Source: Iris pallida
Lineage: Eukaryota > Streptophyta > Magnoliopsida > Asparagales > Iridaceae
NCBI GenBank assembly: GCA_029216955.1
Contig: JANAVB010007000.1
Location: 1,999,118 to 2,063,117, forward strand
Length of the DNA stretch: 64,000 nt
Reading direction: 5' to 3'
The translations under genes and the position numbers were made by a program. The notes under the pieces are model-generated. The model ran no database searches. It was not told the origin of the DNA and was given only the letters and a program-made list of their open reading frames with translations. Of this stretch, positions 10,505-21,100 are shown in pieces (position 1 is the first letter of the stretch; each line of letters begins with the position of its first letter).

Positions 10505-12017
10505 TCACTGCTCTGGGGCACATAACACCGTGAGACGGTCCTTTATCAAGGCAACCGACCGCTCAAGCCTCTGTGTGGCTCGACGCTCTGCCTCCTGGCT
10601 CAGTACCGCCACGTCCTCCAGATGAGCATGGGCCTGCCATTTGTCCTCGAACTTCTTAAAAGACCGCTCCAAGTTGGCAGAAGATCGGGAAACCTTCTCG
10701 GCCTCTCGCGCGATCGACTCCTGTTCTGCACGAGCAGCCTCCCGCTCTGACTCTAAGAAGGCCAACTCCTGCTGGAGTGCGAGAATCCGCTCCTGTGGGG
10801 CGGCTATTCCACGAGAAGCAGATTCTTCACGGGCCCTACAAGCCTGACTTCGACGACCCAGCTTGGCATACGAAGCAGAGAACTTGTCAAGGTCCTCCCG
10901 CACGGCTGGCCCGGCAGTATCCCGAGCAAGCTTGATCTTATCCCGAGCAGCAACGAGGAAGCCTCGCTCCCATTCAATCGCAGCAGGCAAGCCGGCATGC
11001 CGTATTGCCAGCAGTTGGGTCACAAGCTGGTCAGCCTCGATCAACTTAGGCTCCAGAAGCGCAGCTAACCCCACCCCGCCAGGAAGACCCTTCAGAGTGT
11101 CGATCTGACCCCGAGCGCCTCGCAGAGATAGAGAAAAAGATACCCCCCCGTTCTACGGCAGCGTCTACACCCCTCCCTAAGTGGCGATAGAAGCTGTCAA
11201 CCACATCTTGCGTCACCTCGTTCAGAGCCTCCGAGGAAGCCGGTGTCAACGGGAGTGTGGCTGGCAGCGCAGAAGAAGACGCGACAGAATCTGCCGCTCC
11301 TGCCACAAGAGAAACCAACTCCGCACGGAAGGACGCTTGAACAGTGGCCAACTCCTCTTCAGCAGCCCGCAGAATTTGGATGCTTGGTAGGGTCGAGAGG
11401 TCGATCTCCGGAGCCGTATAATCAGCAGAAGACGAGGCGGAAACCATTGCCAACTCCATCCCCATCTGCTCAGAGCCAGCAGGAGGCCCCTCAACATGAG
11501 ACGGCAAAGGAGAAGAAATGTTCCTTTCGCCCAGATCACGGCCGACCGAGCCTTCCCCAAGAACATCCGCGGTGGGAGGTAAAGGGTCGGGACCTGCAGG
11601 GCCAAGGCAACCATGAATCGACTTGACCCGAAGGATATATTGATAGAGCAAATAAGCCCCCTCGGTAGTCAATATGCGGCTTATCTTACCAGGGGAAGAG
11701 TGTGGAGGCCGGGGTTCGCCTACAGCCACCACAATCTCTTCAACAACAGCCTCCGAGTCAGGAATCATAGAGTCATCCTCGGAAGGAGATGCACCGAGAA
11801 CGACGTCGTCTTGATGAAGTTCAACGATCTCGGAGACGGGCCCAAGGAAACCTTCGCCACCCCGGGCCGAAGCCTCAGCAACCTGGGAACTTCCGGCCGC
11901 CGCTGGGAGAGCGCCCGCAGAAAGGACCGCGGCGTACATATCGCTAATCAAAGCGGCAAGGGCTGGATCAACTCCAGGGGCAGTAGATGGTTCAGGGGAG
12001 CCTGGTTCGTCAGACGC
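10505..12017 (-). pseudogene. Exon 3 of the antisense gene: coiled-coil tail
   Basis: About 300 codons of Ser/Ala/Pro/Glu-rich, probably disordered sequence (12017 to about 11150) precede a roughly 200-residue Ala/Glu/Arg/Leu-rich segment with strong coiled-coil character (around RILALQQELAFLESEREAA, 10790-10730). The frame changes at the 7-C run 11143-11149; 1513 bases is one more than a multiple of three, consistent with a single inserted base there. Stop is at 10507-10505. Confidence 0.65.
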
Positions 12018-12096
12018 CTACAAAGAAAAATGATTAAGTCATATCTTCGAGAGGAAAGAAAACTACAACAATGAGATAACTTCGACTTAGTCTTAC
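12018..12096 (-). other. Predicted intron 2 of the antisense gene
   Basis: It is 79 bases, from donor GTAAGA to acceptor CTTTGTAG, phase 0. Unspliced reading hits a stop at about 12034. Splicing joins an acidic/basic linker to the following open frame without loss of phase. Confidence 0.65.
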
Positions 12097-14534
12097 CTCC
12101 GGAATAGCATCGGTACCCTCACCCCTCTCGGTAATAAGTAATCTGCGAGACTTAACAGCAGCTCTCTTCACGAAAAAGGTCGCTCTGCTGTCGGAAGACT
12201 CGCGCCTGACTCGTTTACGTGAGGAACCAGACATGGCTGGAGGCTGTTCTTCCCTCACTCTTTCCTCTTGTGTAGAAGGCAATGGGTCTTCCGCCGGTTC
12301 ATCGGGGGTGGAAAGCGGTTGATCCGCTACTTCTTCACCCCCACCAAAAAGGGAATCTTCGCTATCATGATCATCCTCCTCCTCAGCCGACTCGGAAGGT
12401 TCTAATTCAGGGAGAGGAGTCTGGAGCGCTAGTTGCTTTCTAGCCTTAGCCCCCTTGGGCTTCTCCTCTAAACCAGTACCCACGATGAAACTGGTACTCG
12501 GATCAAAATTTACAGGAGGCTTGTTCGCCATAACATGATACAAAGCAGCCACGTACAAAATCTCCCTTGGCGTCTTAGCATCGGGGACCGAGAAGCTGGC
12601 TCGAGTATGATAAGCATCATAATAATTCTACGCCCTGACGCCATCAAGAACGCTACCTTTAAAGCCCAAACAAGGGTTGGGATGATCTAGGAACAACTGG
12701 CTATAACCGAATTGGCGGGAAAACCTACTAGGTAGGTAAGGCTCCAAGTACACGTTATCACGGTTGCGATAAACCAAATGAGCGGGACGGATGTTACGCA
12801 ACCAGGTGAGCATATCTGGAGACAGAAAGTGGAAAGGTCCAGTACCATCAAGGTGTACCTTCCTCACTTCCTTATCAGAAAAAGGAGGAACAGACACAAA
12901 AAGGTCACACCCATCCACTCTCGCCAGCGCCCTCCGACAAGCTGGCATAGTGTTGTATTCCCAAGACCGGCGATGGCATTTGAAGAGGAAAGCATCTTCA
13001 TCTGTGGCATCCTCCGCTATCCCAGGTCCCAGCAAAGACTTGTAGTGCATCGCCAACCACCCCATCAAATAGTAGAAAGGCAGTTCTACGCGCTCAAAAT
13101 CCAATATCTTCTTACGCGCAACAACTTTTGACGAGAATGTTCGAAGACCATGGTGTATGCTACACACCATAGATGGAAGAAGGGCCAGTCTAACTCCAAA
13201 TACCAGTTTAACGGCAGGGAGAATAAAGTGGCGACCGATCCTCTCGATGGAACCTGCTCCTCCCGAGACAACGCAGTTCCGAAGCCATATCATTAAAAAG
13301 CCAGCCAGGAGCGCCTTCTCTGACATCTGTGTAGTCCCATAGTGAAAGTAGCTAAGAGACTCAGTTTGACTCCCGAATACGTCGCTCTTGGACCGCGACT
13401 TCTTGACGCCTGACATCAAGTCCTTTATCTCCTCGTGCGTTCTAGGGGTTCGAGGAGTAACTTCGCCAGAAGGATCAACTTTGAAAAGATAGTTAATCCA
13501 TGATGAGGTGTGGGGAGCGGTCCCTTCGGAGCTATCTACCGTTTTTATAGCCATCTGGTGATAAGCACTATGGTGGCACAGCAACTCCCGATGCACCGCG
13601 ACGAAACCTGGGAGTTGTCGGTTCAAGTCCTCAAACTCCTCATTCGACGGGGTATACACCTCGAAAGGCTCATTCCCCCACGGAAGTTTAGAGACAGTAT
13701 ACATCTCATGAAGAGCAAGCCCCAGCTCCCCTACTGGTGCAAAGAACGTCCCTGTTCGCCGGCTATACATCTCCACGAGCGCCACGAACAGCGGTTTATT
13801 AATAGGAAGCCCGTGGCAAGTACCCCGAATGGTATGGTAAATTCCCACCTCACGCAAGAATGTTCCATAGGTCTGCAGAACCCAAGTGGTTAACTGGACC
13901 CACGTAGAAGTAGGGTTTATCCAGTTCGGCAATGCTATCCTGCCAACGGGATAGGATTTCTTACGAACAAGCCGATTCAAGAAGGTATCAGCTTGAGCGA
14001 ATGAGTAGTTGGGACCATATACATTCATGAAAGAGCCCGGCGCCGGACCCATCATGTATCGGAGGACGGAATCCTTACCTACATACGCTGACCGCATGTT
14101 CGGATTATAATGGATGTTGCCCATCAACATCCCTGACTGAGTAGGAGTTAAATTACATACCATATTCCTGTCCAACAACACCATGTTGAACCACGACAGA
14201 GGATAATGGCGTTCCATGAGAGGAATATGGATGGACACCCCGTCCAAAGAAAAATCCTAATTCTCGAAAATCTCTAATACCCGGGGATTCTTTATGACTA
14301 AAGCATCTCCAAAGAGGAATAAAGGCTTCAGGTATTTTCCATCCAGCTTCCCGATATTTATCATGGAACGGAGGTAATGGAGGGTCTGTTTCTCGATGGC
14401 GTTCAACCTCTCCGAAGGCTCATCAGCAGGAAATTGATTCAACACATGCTTAATCAGGTCGTCAAGATGCACGCCCAAGGCGAATTGATTTGAGCCAACC
14501 AGAAGTTCCCCCGCAGGATTCACGGGCAGATTCA
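12097..14534 (-). pseudogene. Exon 2 of the antisense gene: plant-mobile-domain-like region
   Basis: This is one continuous frame of about 813 codons broken only by two TAG codons (14259-14257, 12630-12628). The N-terminal 90 residues (NLPVNPAGELLVGSNQ..) are unrecognised. The central region matches the plant mobile domain pattern of alternating Trp, Gly and aromatic residues. A second conserved block, PSRFSRQFGYSQLFLDHP, lies near 12690-12740. The C-terminal part is acidic (EEEDDHDSEDS near 12380) followed by a basic KRVRRESSDSR segment that could be a nuclear signal. Plant mobile domains occur in Gypsy and MULE transposons and in the host silencing factors MAIN and MAIL1. Confidence 0.68.
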
Positions 14535-15113
14535 CTGGAAAAAGACAAAAGAAACAAGGTTAGAAGATAGTCAAAAAACAGAAGCATTGGAAAGGTCATT
14601 GGAGTCTATGCGGCTCAGGTCGTTACAGCCTCATACGGCTCAGCATCAGATAAGTCCATGCGGTTCTGTGCATCATAGCCTCATGCGGCTCCGAGTTAAC
14701 CGAGTCCATACAACTCAAATTCAGACGAGTTTATAGGTTCAGGCGGTTCAGGTTAAGCCCGCCTATGAAGCCAGACTCATACAAACTGATGCGGCTACAA
14801 ACAAGCAAGCTTATGCGGTTCAAAAGCGAGCGACGCTTATGCGGCCCAAGTTGAAAACACATATGCGGCTCAGATCGAGTATGACAAGCTCATGCGGCCC
14901 CGTGGGGCGAAGTGCTTATACGGTCACATCGATAAGCCTCGTACATGCGGCTTGTGCATAAAGTATGCAACAGAGCCATGGCAATAGTTAGGGTTTTCAG
15001 ACGACCCCTTTCCAGCGATAGGCGGGTGAACATCGGGATGGACAAAGTGCACAGCAGCCGGCAGAGGGGCGACCACGTCCGTTGCCGCAGTCGCCGTAGA
15101 AGAACTGCCTTAC
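14535..15113 (-). other. Predicted intron 1 of the antisense gene
   Basis: The donor GTAAGG follows codon 13 plus one base, and the acceptor TTTTTCCAG precedes the long exon 2; the phases agree. The intron holds about nine ATGCGG motifs (14600-14950). Predicted from sequence only. Confidence 0.55.
14600..14950 (+). repeat. Cluster of ATGCGG motifs inside the predicted antisense intron
   Basis: About nine exact ATGCGG hexamers plus several one-base variants (ATACGG, GGCGGTT) occur at 20-60 base intervals, mostly followed by CTC or TTC. All are in the same orientation on the plus strand, unlike the alternating array at 889-1172. Confidence 0.8.
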
Positions 15114-15252
15114 CCTTCACGGCCTTCGATGCAGCAGCTTTCTTGGGAGCCATTGTCGATTGTTGAGGGAAGAAGACGAAGAGCAAAGTCGGCAACAGGG
15201 AATTCGAGCAAAGAGAGAAGGTAAAGAAACCCCCAAGAGACTAAAAGACTCC

Positions 15253-15260
15253 TATTTATA
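15253..15260 (-). promoter_or_regulatory. TATA box of the antisense gene
   Basis: Read on the minus strand it is TATAAATA, about 100 bases upstream of the ATG at 15153. It leaves a pyrimidine-rich 5' UTR of about 70 bases, typical of plant genes. Copies of ATGCGGC lie just upstream at 15444-15540. Confidence 0.7.
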
Positions 15261-15443
15261 GGAGAAAGAGACTCATAAAACAAACAGACGCCTCGGATTA
15301 CGTGCCGCCTCAAAAGATAAAAGCAAAACGCTTCGGTCAAGGCAAAACCGACCCTTGGGATCCTCCCCCAAAAGACGGCGTTAATTCAAATCAAGGGCAC
15401 TTAATGAAGATTTGCACACGTGGTCAGGACACGTGGCAAAGAG

Positions 15444-15540
15444 ACCTATGCGGCCAGATGAATTTATGCGGCTGAGACACTTATGCGGCTAGGAAGCTCA
15501 GGCTGACAGAACATCCTATGCGGCATGAACGGGGCCATGC
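15444..15540 (+). repeat. ATGCGGC motifs upstream of the antisense promoter
   Basis: Four ATGCGGC copies lie in under 100 bases, between the antisense TATA box and the polypurine tract. They could serve either the antisense promoter or the 3' LTR. Confidence 0.75.
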
Positions 15541-15578
15541 TTCTTATTCAAAGTGTTTCAATTTTACAAATTGAAAAC

Positions 15579-15592
15579 TTTGAAGGGGGTCC
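15579..15592 (+). promoter_or_regulatory. Polypurine tract of the Tat element
   Basis: TTTGAAGGGGGTCC lies directly before the TGTAGAAG start of the 3' LTR. It primes plus-strand DNA synthesis in such elements. Confidence 0.65.
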
Positions 15593-16923
15593 TGTAGAAG
15601 CATGGAAAAAATCAGAATAATGGTCCATGCGGCTCTGGGTAAGAAGTCCATGCGGCTCACACAGGAGCTGCCTTATGCGGTTCAAAAGAAGACTCTCAGT
15701 CTCATACGGCTCGGGAGTGCATGCGGTTCAGCAGGAATATGCGGCTCGATTGACGCCACGTGTCCCCTTGTGATCCTTTCCTACAGCTGGCCATTTGAGT
15801 AGTGGCCTCATTTAATGCTCTGACACGACTCGACGGCTGTGACGGCCCTGACATAAAGTGTCATAATGGTCCTGCCATAATGACAGACTCTTCGGGAGAA
15901 GAAGAAAATCTCTGACCAGATCAGTCAGAAGTTCCAGATTGCCACGTGGCAATCAACCATATGCGGCCCACCAAGAGCCCAGTCCCTGCGGCCCAACACG
16001 ATGATGTACATGCGGCTCTCTGAGAACCCATTCCCTGCGGCTCAATACAATGCTAGCTCATGCGGCTCACAGAGACTATGCATATGCGGCTCATTGAGAG
16101 TTCGTCCCCTGCGGCTCGATGAAGCATTGTCCTATGCGGCTCACGAAGAGTATCTCCCTGCGGTTCAAGGGTTGCCCATCCTATGCGGCTCTGGCAAGAC
16201 CCACAATTAAAACACGTGGCATTGGATCAATCAAGGATTTAACCGAATCCCAACAAGTATATTTGACATCATCGTCATAATTACTGAGATCAGGGCATAT
16301 CATTTATCATCAAGCCAATGGGACACGTGGCGAGCAATCAGGTATTGGCATAATCAATCACGAAGATTTAAAGCAGTTAACATTAATTGCTCATAAGATT
16401 CAGTGATATTCGCATTAATGGCCTAGATTCATTGTGATCAGGATCAAGGGTTCAGATAGATTGAAGGAGCGCCGACATTCCAAACAAATGATCATTAGCA
16501 AACCCTAATGATTATGTCCCACTCTTATAAATAGCCAGCATCATTCCCTTGCAAAAACCCCCGGCAACAAAAGAATAAAAAAAAGAGAGAGACAGATATA
16601 CAGAGAGAGCTCCCCCCTTTGATAATCACAGAGAGAGAGAGAAGCCAAGAGAGCAACACAAGGAGGGCATTTCTTCGTCAAACGCCAGGCAGATCTTCTC
16701 CGAGTCAAGACTGCGTACCGATCGTCCAAGGAGTAAGGCAGAGCGGCCGTCGCTTTTCCGAGCCTCTATCGTCACCCCCCAGAATCAAAAATAAACAATT
16801 GTACTTAGACTGTTGTACATAGGTTTTCATCCCTAGGCTTTCTTTGTACAAGCGAGTTTGTATTGTGAGTCTAAGTTCAGTCCTCCGATAATTATTCTAT
16901 TCTTTTACAATCAATGGCAAACA
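15593..16923 (+). repeat. 3' LTR of the Tat element
   Basis: It starts TGTAGAAG after the purine tract and ends GGCAAACA where it stops matching the 5' LTR, giving 1331 bases with TG..CA ends. U3 (15620-16190) contains about 11 ATGCGG and four CTGCGGC/T sites spaced about 30 bases apart. The TATA box is at 16526-16533. Confidence 0.88.
15620..16190 (+). repeat. ATGCGGCTC / CTGCGGCTC array in LTR U3
   Basis: Degenerate 29-32 base periods, each carrying ATGCGG or CTGCGG followed by CTC, TTC or CCC. They lie upstream of the LTR TATA box, where enhancer or silencer elements would act. Confidence 0.8.
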
Positions 16924-18169
16924 AGTATATTTAATCTCCCTGGCAATGCCTCGAATTCTATTCCTAGTCGTTTCATAAATTGTGCAGATATAAACGAGTA
17001 GGATGCTCCCGAATCAAACAATGCTACTGCGGGATATGAGGCGACGAGAATGTTACATGCCACAACATCTTCCGATGCCAATGTCTCTTCTAAGGACAGA
17101 TTGAATGCCTGCCCTCGACCTCCTTGTTGGTTCCCATGCTGCGGTCTAGTCTGGTATTTCTGCTGGCCCCTGCTTTGGTGATACTGGAGTGGTCTTTGTT
17201 GTTGCTGCTGCATCGACGGTCCCTGCTGTCGAAACATCTGAGCCTAATGCATCATTGGACGTTGTACCAATGGTCTCACTGCTGCCGCTGGTCCTTGATA
17301 CTGGCCTGTCCCTGGTGCTAGTAGAGCCGGATACTGTTGTACTGGTCCTCCTGACCTCAAATTCATAGGATAGGTGGAAACCCGATGATCTGGACTTCCA
17401 CATATCAAACACTGTCCATTCAATGCCCGACACACGCCTCTAGTGTGCCCTGTCTTTCTATAATAGGTGTAGCCCAGTGGGGGTTACTGGTTCTTCCTCT
17501 ACCGCTGCTGCTGCCCGACGGGTGGTGGTGGCCCTCGTATCGCCACATCATGGATGCGAATGCCACGGGATGGTGCTGTTATTCAGGGCGCTACTCCCTC
17601 TCCTCCTTCAATCTGATTGTGAGATCTTTTCTGACCTCTAGTCATTGCCGTGATCCTCTGGATGGTGATCTCGTACCTTCGGGTTGCCGTCAACACCTCA
17701 TCAAAGGTCTGGTAGTTGTGCCCCTCTATCAATTGCAAGAGTTCAAGATGGAACCCTTGTTGAAATCTCATAGCCCTCTGGCTCTCCATTTCTACCATCT
17801 CTGGGGTAAACCTACTCAATCTGCAGAACTCTGCTGCATAACCATCCACTGTTTTGCCAGCCTGCTTGAGGTTGATAAACTTCTGTTGTAGCTCAAACTG
17901 TGCCATAACTCCATAATGCTACGTCTTGAACCTCGCAGTAAAATTATCCCAAGCTATAGGACGTCTGATGCCCACTTCTTCTGATTCCCACCAATCACGT
18001 GCGAGGTCCTGAAGTAACAACTTTACTTGATCCACATGTTCTTCTACCAGTACCTTAGCTGCTGTCAGAATAGCCTCAATATCTTTAAGCCATGCATCTA
18101 CTGAAATGGCATCTTCCGTGCCTTCAAAACGATAGAGGTTGTACTTGCAAAATCTGGTCGATGCCCCTG
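16924..18169 (-). pseudogene. gag: Element A gag (C-terminal part) and start of protease
   Basis: On the minus strand this encodes the chromovirus-like Gag core (VDQVKLLLQDLA near 18030; MAQFELQQKFINLKQAGKT at 17906). A degenerate zinc knuckle, CLICGSPDHRVSTYP, follows, in which the last Cys is Tyr. The protease opening ALFDSGASYSFIS (about 17030-16990) comes next, before the Tat insertion cuts the gene at 16923. Several in-frame stops (for example TAG at 17246-17244 and a stop near 17583) show decay. The N-terminal part of the same gag lies at 29590-30009, across the inserted element N. Confidence 0.82.
18165..18169. repeat. Target-site duplication of element N, left copy
   Basis: CCCTG here matches CCCTG at 29590-29594 directly outside the two LTRs. 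Confidence 0.85.
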
Positions 18170-21100
18170 TGTCACGACCCGCACCTGTGTAGGGGTACGA
18201 GCATGTAACAACGCCCAGCCTATGCCACAGTATCGGCGGTAGAATTCTGTTCTAGGTCGCTATCTAACCAATAACTCACGCAATTATATAATGTACTTGT
18301 CAAAATCTCAACTCTGAACGGAGGACAAGTATAGATATAATGTAATCTCAATCACAGTCTAAGCACGATATGATAACACAGAAGATTATAACTAAGACTA
18401 AATAACAGAAATAAAACCAACAACTAAATAATATAATCTCAGACAATCTCAACTACAAAACTCAACTTATATACAACTCCAGTTCTAAAACATGAAAGCT
18501 AAACAAAACAAGTAGCTAATCTCCCGATCACTCCTGAGTGTCGGGGCCATAGGTAGCTAAGCCATCTCCTGGTCTGTAATATGTAGGGCATGTGTCCTCA
18601 GGGCAATCATCTGTAAAATTTTCAACAGGTCCAGTCAGGACAAGAACGAGTATAATTCATCAAGAAAACCCAAGTAATGACAGAGAACTATAAAGCAGTT
18701 ATAGACAATTTTATTAATGAATATGGCAGTTTATATACAGGTGATGGTATGAAGAACAGATAAGATACAAGGAAGGTAACTAACTAAAATAAGAGAAGAA
18801 TGATGGTAATGAAGACTGTAAAATAAATCTAGCTGAACTAAAGTAACATAATAAGTCCAGGAAGTAAATGTAAAACAAGTGTAAAACTACTATAAATCTA
18901 GTACGAGATGAATCTAATACAAGATGAATCCAGTAGAAGATGATTCTAGGTAGTGATCAAGAATCCAGGTGAGTTCAGCTATTCTAACAGTGTATTTTAA
19001 AATACCGAGATCGACATGTAAACGGCTGTTGGTAATATGGCACATCACACACCTGGCCGGGCGTGAGATGGCTATCATTCCAGTAGATTCCAGTTGATTC
19101 CAGTTAGGAGATTCCAGATTAGGGTATGTCTACATGTCTTACTCTAGTATTTCCCCGCCCCGCAATACAAATGAATCCAAAATTTGATACGAGAATCGAG
19201 ATGAGTCCAGCCAAAATATGATGATTCCAGAAATAGATTTCGGAATGATTCCAGTAATAGAGGCCAGATAAGTAAGGTATGTGTGTCACATACATGAATC
19301 CAGAAATATCCATGCGTGTTGTAACAGAGAATCACATAAAACTAACTATAACTGAAGTACAATAATTGACAATTAAATAAGTGAACTATCAGAGAATGTA
19401 CTCGCCTGATACTCTGAAAAGAGTAGTGTAATATCAGATGTCTGCAACAGAGTCACAATGTCCTAAATAGAGAAATATGGGTTATAATGTGTTTAAAAAT
19501 AAGACAGATGAAGTTTATGATGCATCTACATGATTTCTAGGCCAATCTAGGTCAAAGTCAACTCTAAGTCAAACCTGGTCAACTGTCTAGGCCAAACTAG
19601 GTCCAAGTCAAACTTGGTCAACTCTGGGTCAACTCAAGTCAGCTACACTAGGCAAACTAGGTCAATTGGTCACATCTAGACTCAATTTTGACTTTTGGTT
19701 AACTCCAGTCAATCTTGAACTATTGGGTCAAACCTGGGTCAATTCTAGGGTTGTGGTCAACTAGTCAAACTTAGCTAATTAGGTCAACTAGGCTATTCCA
19801 CCCCTATTACCAAGGTAAAATCAACTACCTTGCTAATCTTAGCTACCCTCATATATAATCCATACCCTCATATATATGAATACTCATAAACAAATACCAT
19901 TACCTATTCTAAGATATCACATATACCTATATCATGTATAGCCTAAGGGGTATTGGTTAACATTGAACTCTTGGCCAAACTTCTAGGGCTATCTCAAACC
20001 ATAGCTTAAACTTCAATCCTAACATATGCATACAATAACCACTCTAAGAGGCCTATCCACAACCTTATCATATATGTAACTCGATTTCCAACTAAGCATA
20101 TTACACCTATATATTCTATATATGAAACCCCTAATCAATACACAACCATTAATATTCATATATATATAATGTATACACAATTGGGTAACTGGTATATATA
20201 GTATCTACCATACAATAGGGTAGAGCACATGAAAGGATAGGTCTGAACCACTAAACAAATGAGACTGTATCAAGGACCCTAAACTGATACCACTATATAG
20301 GCTAAACAACATAGGGATATTGACTGAACAATGTATATCTAAACTAACAAGGAAGAGGGAAGTGTACATACATATAGAATATCTTGAACCGATCAAGTAG
20401 GAGGACAGAACAATATTCAAATATGGGAGTGTATAGCAGGACGGTAATGGTTCAACTGAACAACTACAAGAGGGGGAAACTGGTCTGATCTCATGATGCA
20501 AGGACAGACAACTGAACTTAAAGAGACAATGAATCAAAGTCATGTAGGACAGTCTCTAATATGCAGGAACAAGGCCAAGTATGTGCAGTGAATCAAGTGA
20601 GGGGTTCATGCATCTAACATGTGCAAGAGGTTATTGAACAAATAGTAAAATAAGGATACAGGACACTAAGTGATGCGGTGAGCTAAATGATTAGAAGCTA
20701 TACATAATATGCAATGCAAAATCTAATGTACATGAGAGATGATTCAAATTAGGAGAGAACCACACTATATGAAGATACAATGGATTAATCACAAATGGAC
20801 TGAAATAACAAATGTAGTGGACTGAGACATCCCAAATTCGATTGATATCCCATTGTGGCATAGCAACCTAGGACAGAACATTAAGGTAGAGGATTGGTTG
20901 ATAGGGGGTCTGAACATATAGGATATGGACTCTAAATAACTGTCTATTCTTGGACAGTCTCAACTATAGGACATGATAGGAATTAGGACATGATACTAAT
21001 CCAAGGTATCAGGACCCTGATATCAGTATAGAGTCAAATGCAATCTCACATTAATATGCAGGACAACTTGAAGAATGACTAAGCTATGAACTGGACCAAA

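Larger units (their letters stand above)
10505..15153 (-). pseudogene. Antisense gene of the Tat element: plant-mobile-domain-like protein, two predicted introns
   Basis: Predicted exons are 15153-15114, 14534-12097 and 12017-10505. The ATG at 15153 sits in a good plant start context (ACAATGGC). Intron 1 (15113-14535) starts GTAAGG and ends TTTTTCCAG, phase 1. Intron 2 (12096-12018) starts GTAAGA and ends TTTGTAG, phase 0. Exon phases fit, giving about 1329 codons if one extra base is discounted. Exon 2 carries a region like the plant mobile domain (PF10536 family): TWVLQTYGTFLREVGIYHTI, FVALVEMYSRRTGTFFAPVGE and, later, PSRFSRQFGY. Exon 3 ends in a Glu/Ala/Arg-rich coiled coil. Damage: TAG at 14259-14257 and 12630-12628, and a one-base excess in a 7-C run at 11143-11149. 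Extra antisense ORFs are known in Tat elements; the function of this one is unknown. Confidence 0.72.
1..16923 (+). mobile_element. Tat/Ogre-type Ty3/Gypsy LTR retrotransposon (5' end outside window)
   Basis: The first 478 bases recur, with about 11 substitutions by eye, at 16449-16923, so they are the 3' part of the 5' LTR. Between the LTRs, in order, lie a primer site, Gag, protease, RT, RNase H, an archaeal-type second RNase H, integrase, repeats, an opposite-strand gene and a polypurine tract. The dual RNase H, the integrase without a chromodomain and the antisense gene are hallmarks of the Tat lineage. The flanking element A gag is interrupted exactly at 16923/16924, so this element inserted into A. 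The coding regions carry several stops and frameshifts, so this copy is not autonomous now. The target-site duplication cannot be checked because the left end is missing; the right flank begins AGTAT. Confidence 0.93.

Noticed and set aside
11243..12074. Plus-strand frames across the antisense gene (for example 11613-12074)
   Set aside because: They lie opposite the low-complexity exon 3 and have no recognisable domain, while the minus strand has splice sites and a coiled coil.
14600..16190. Regularly spaced ATGCGGC repeats considered as a CRISPR-like array
   Set aside because: The repeats are only 6-9 bases, spacing is irregular, and the context is a plant retrotransposon.
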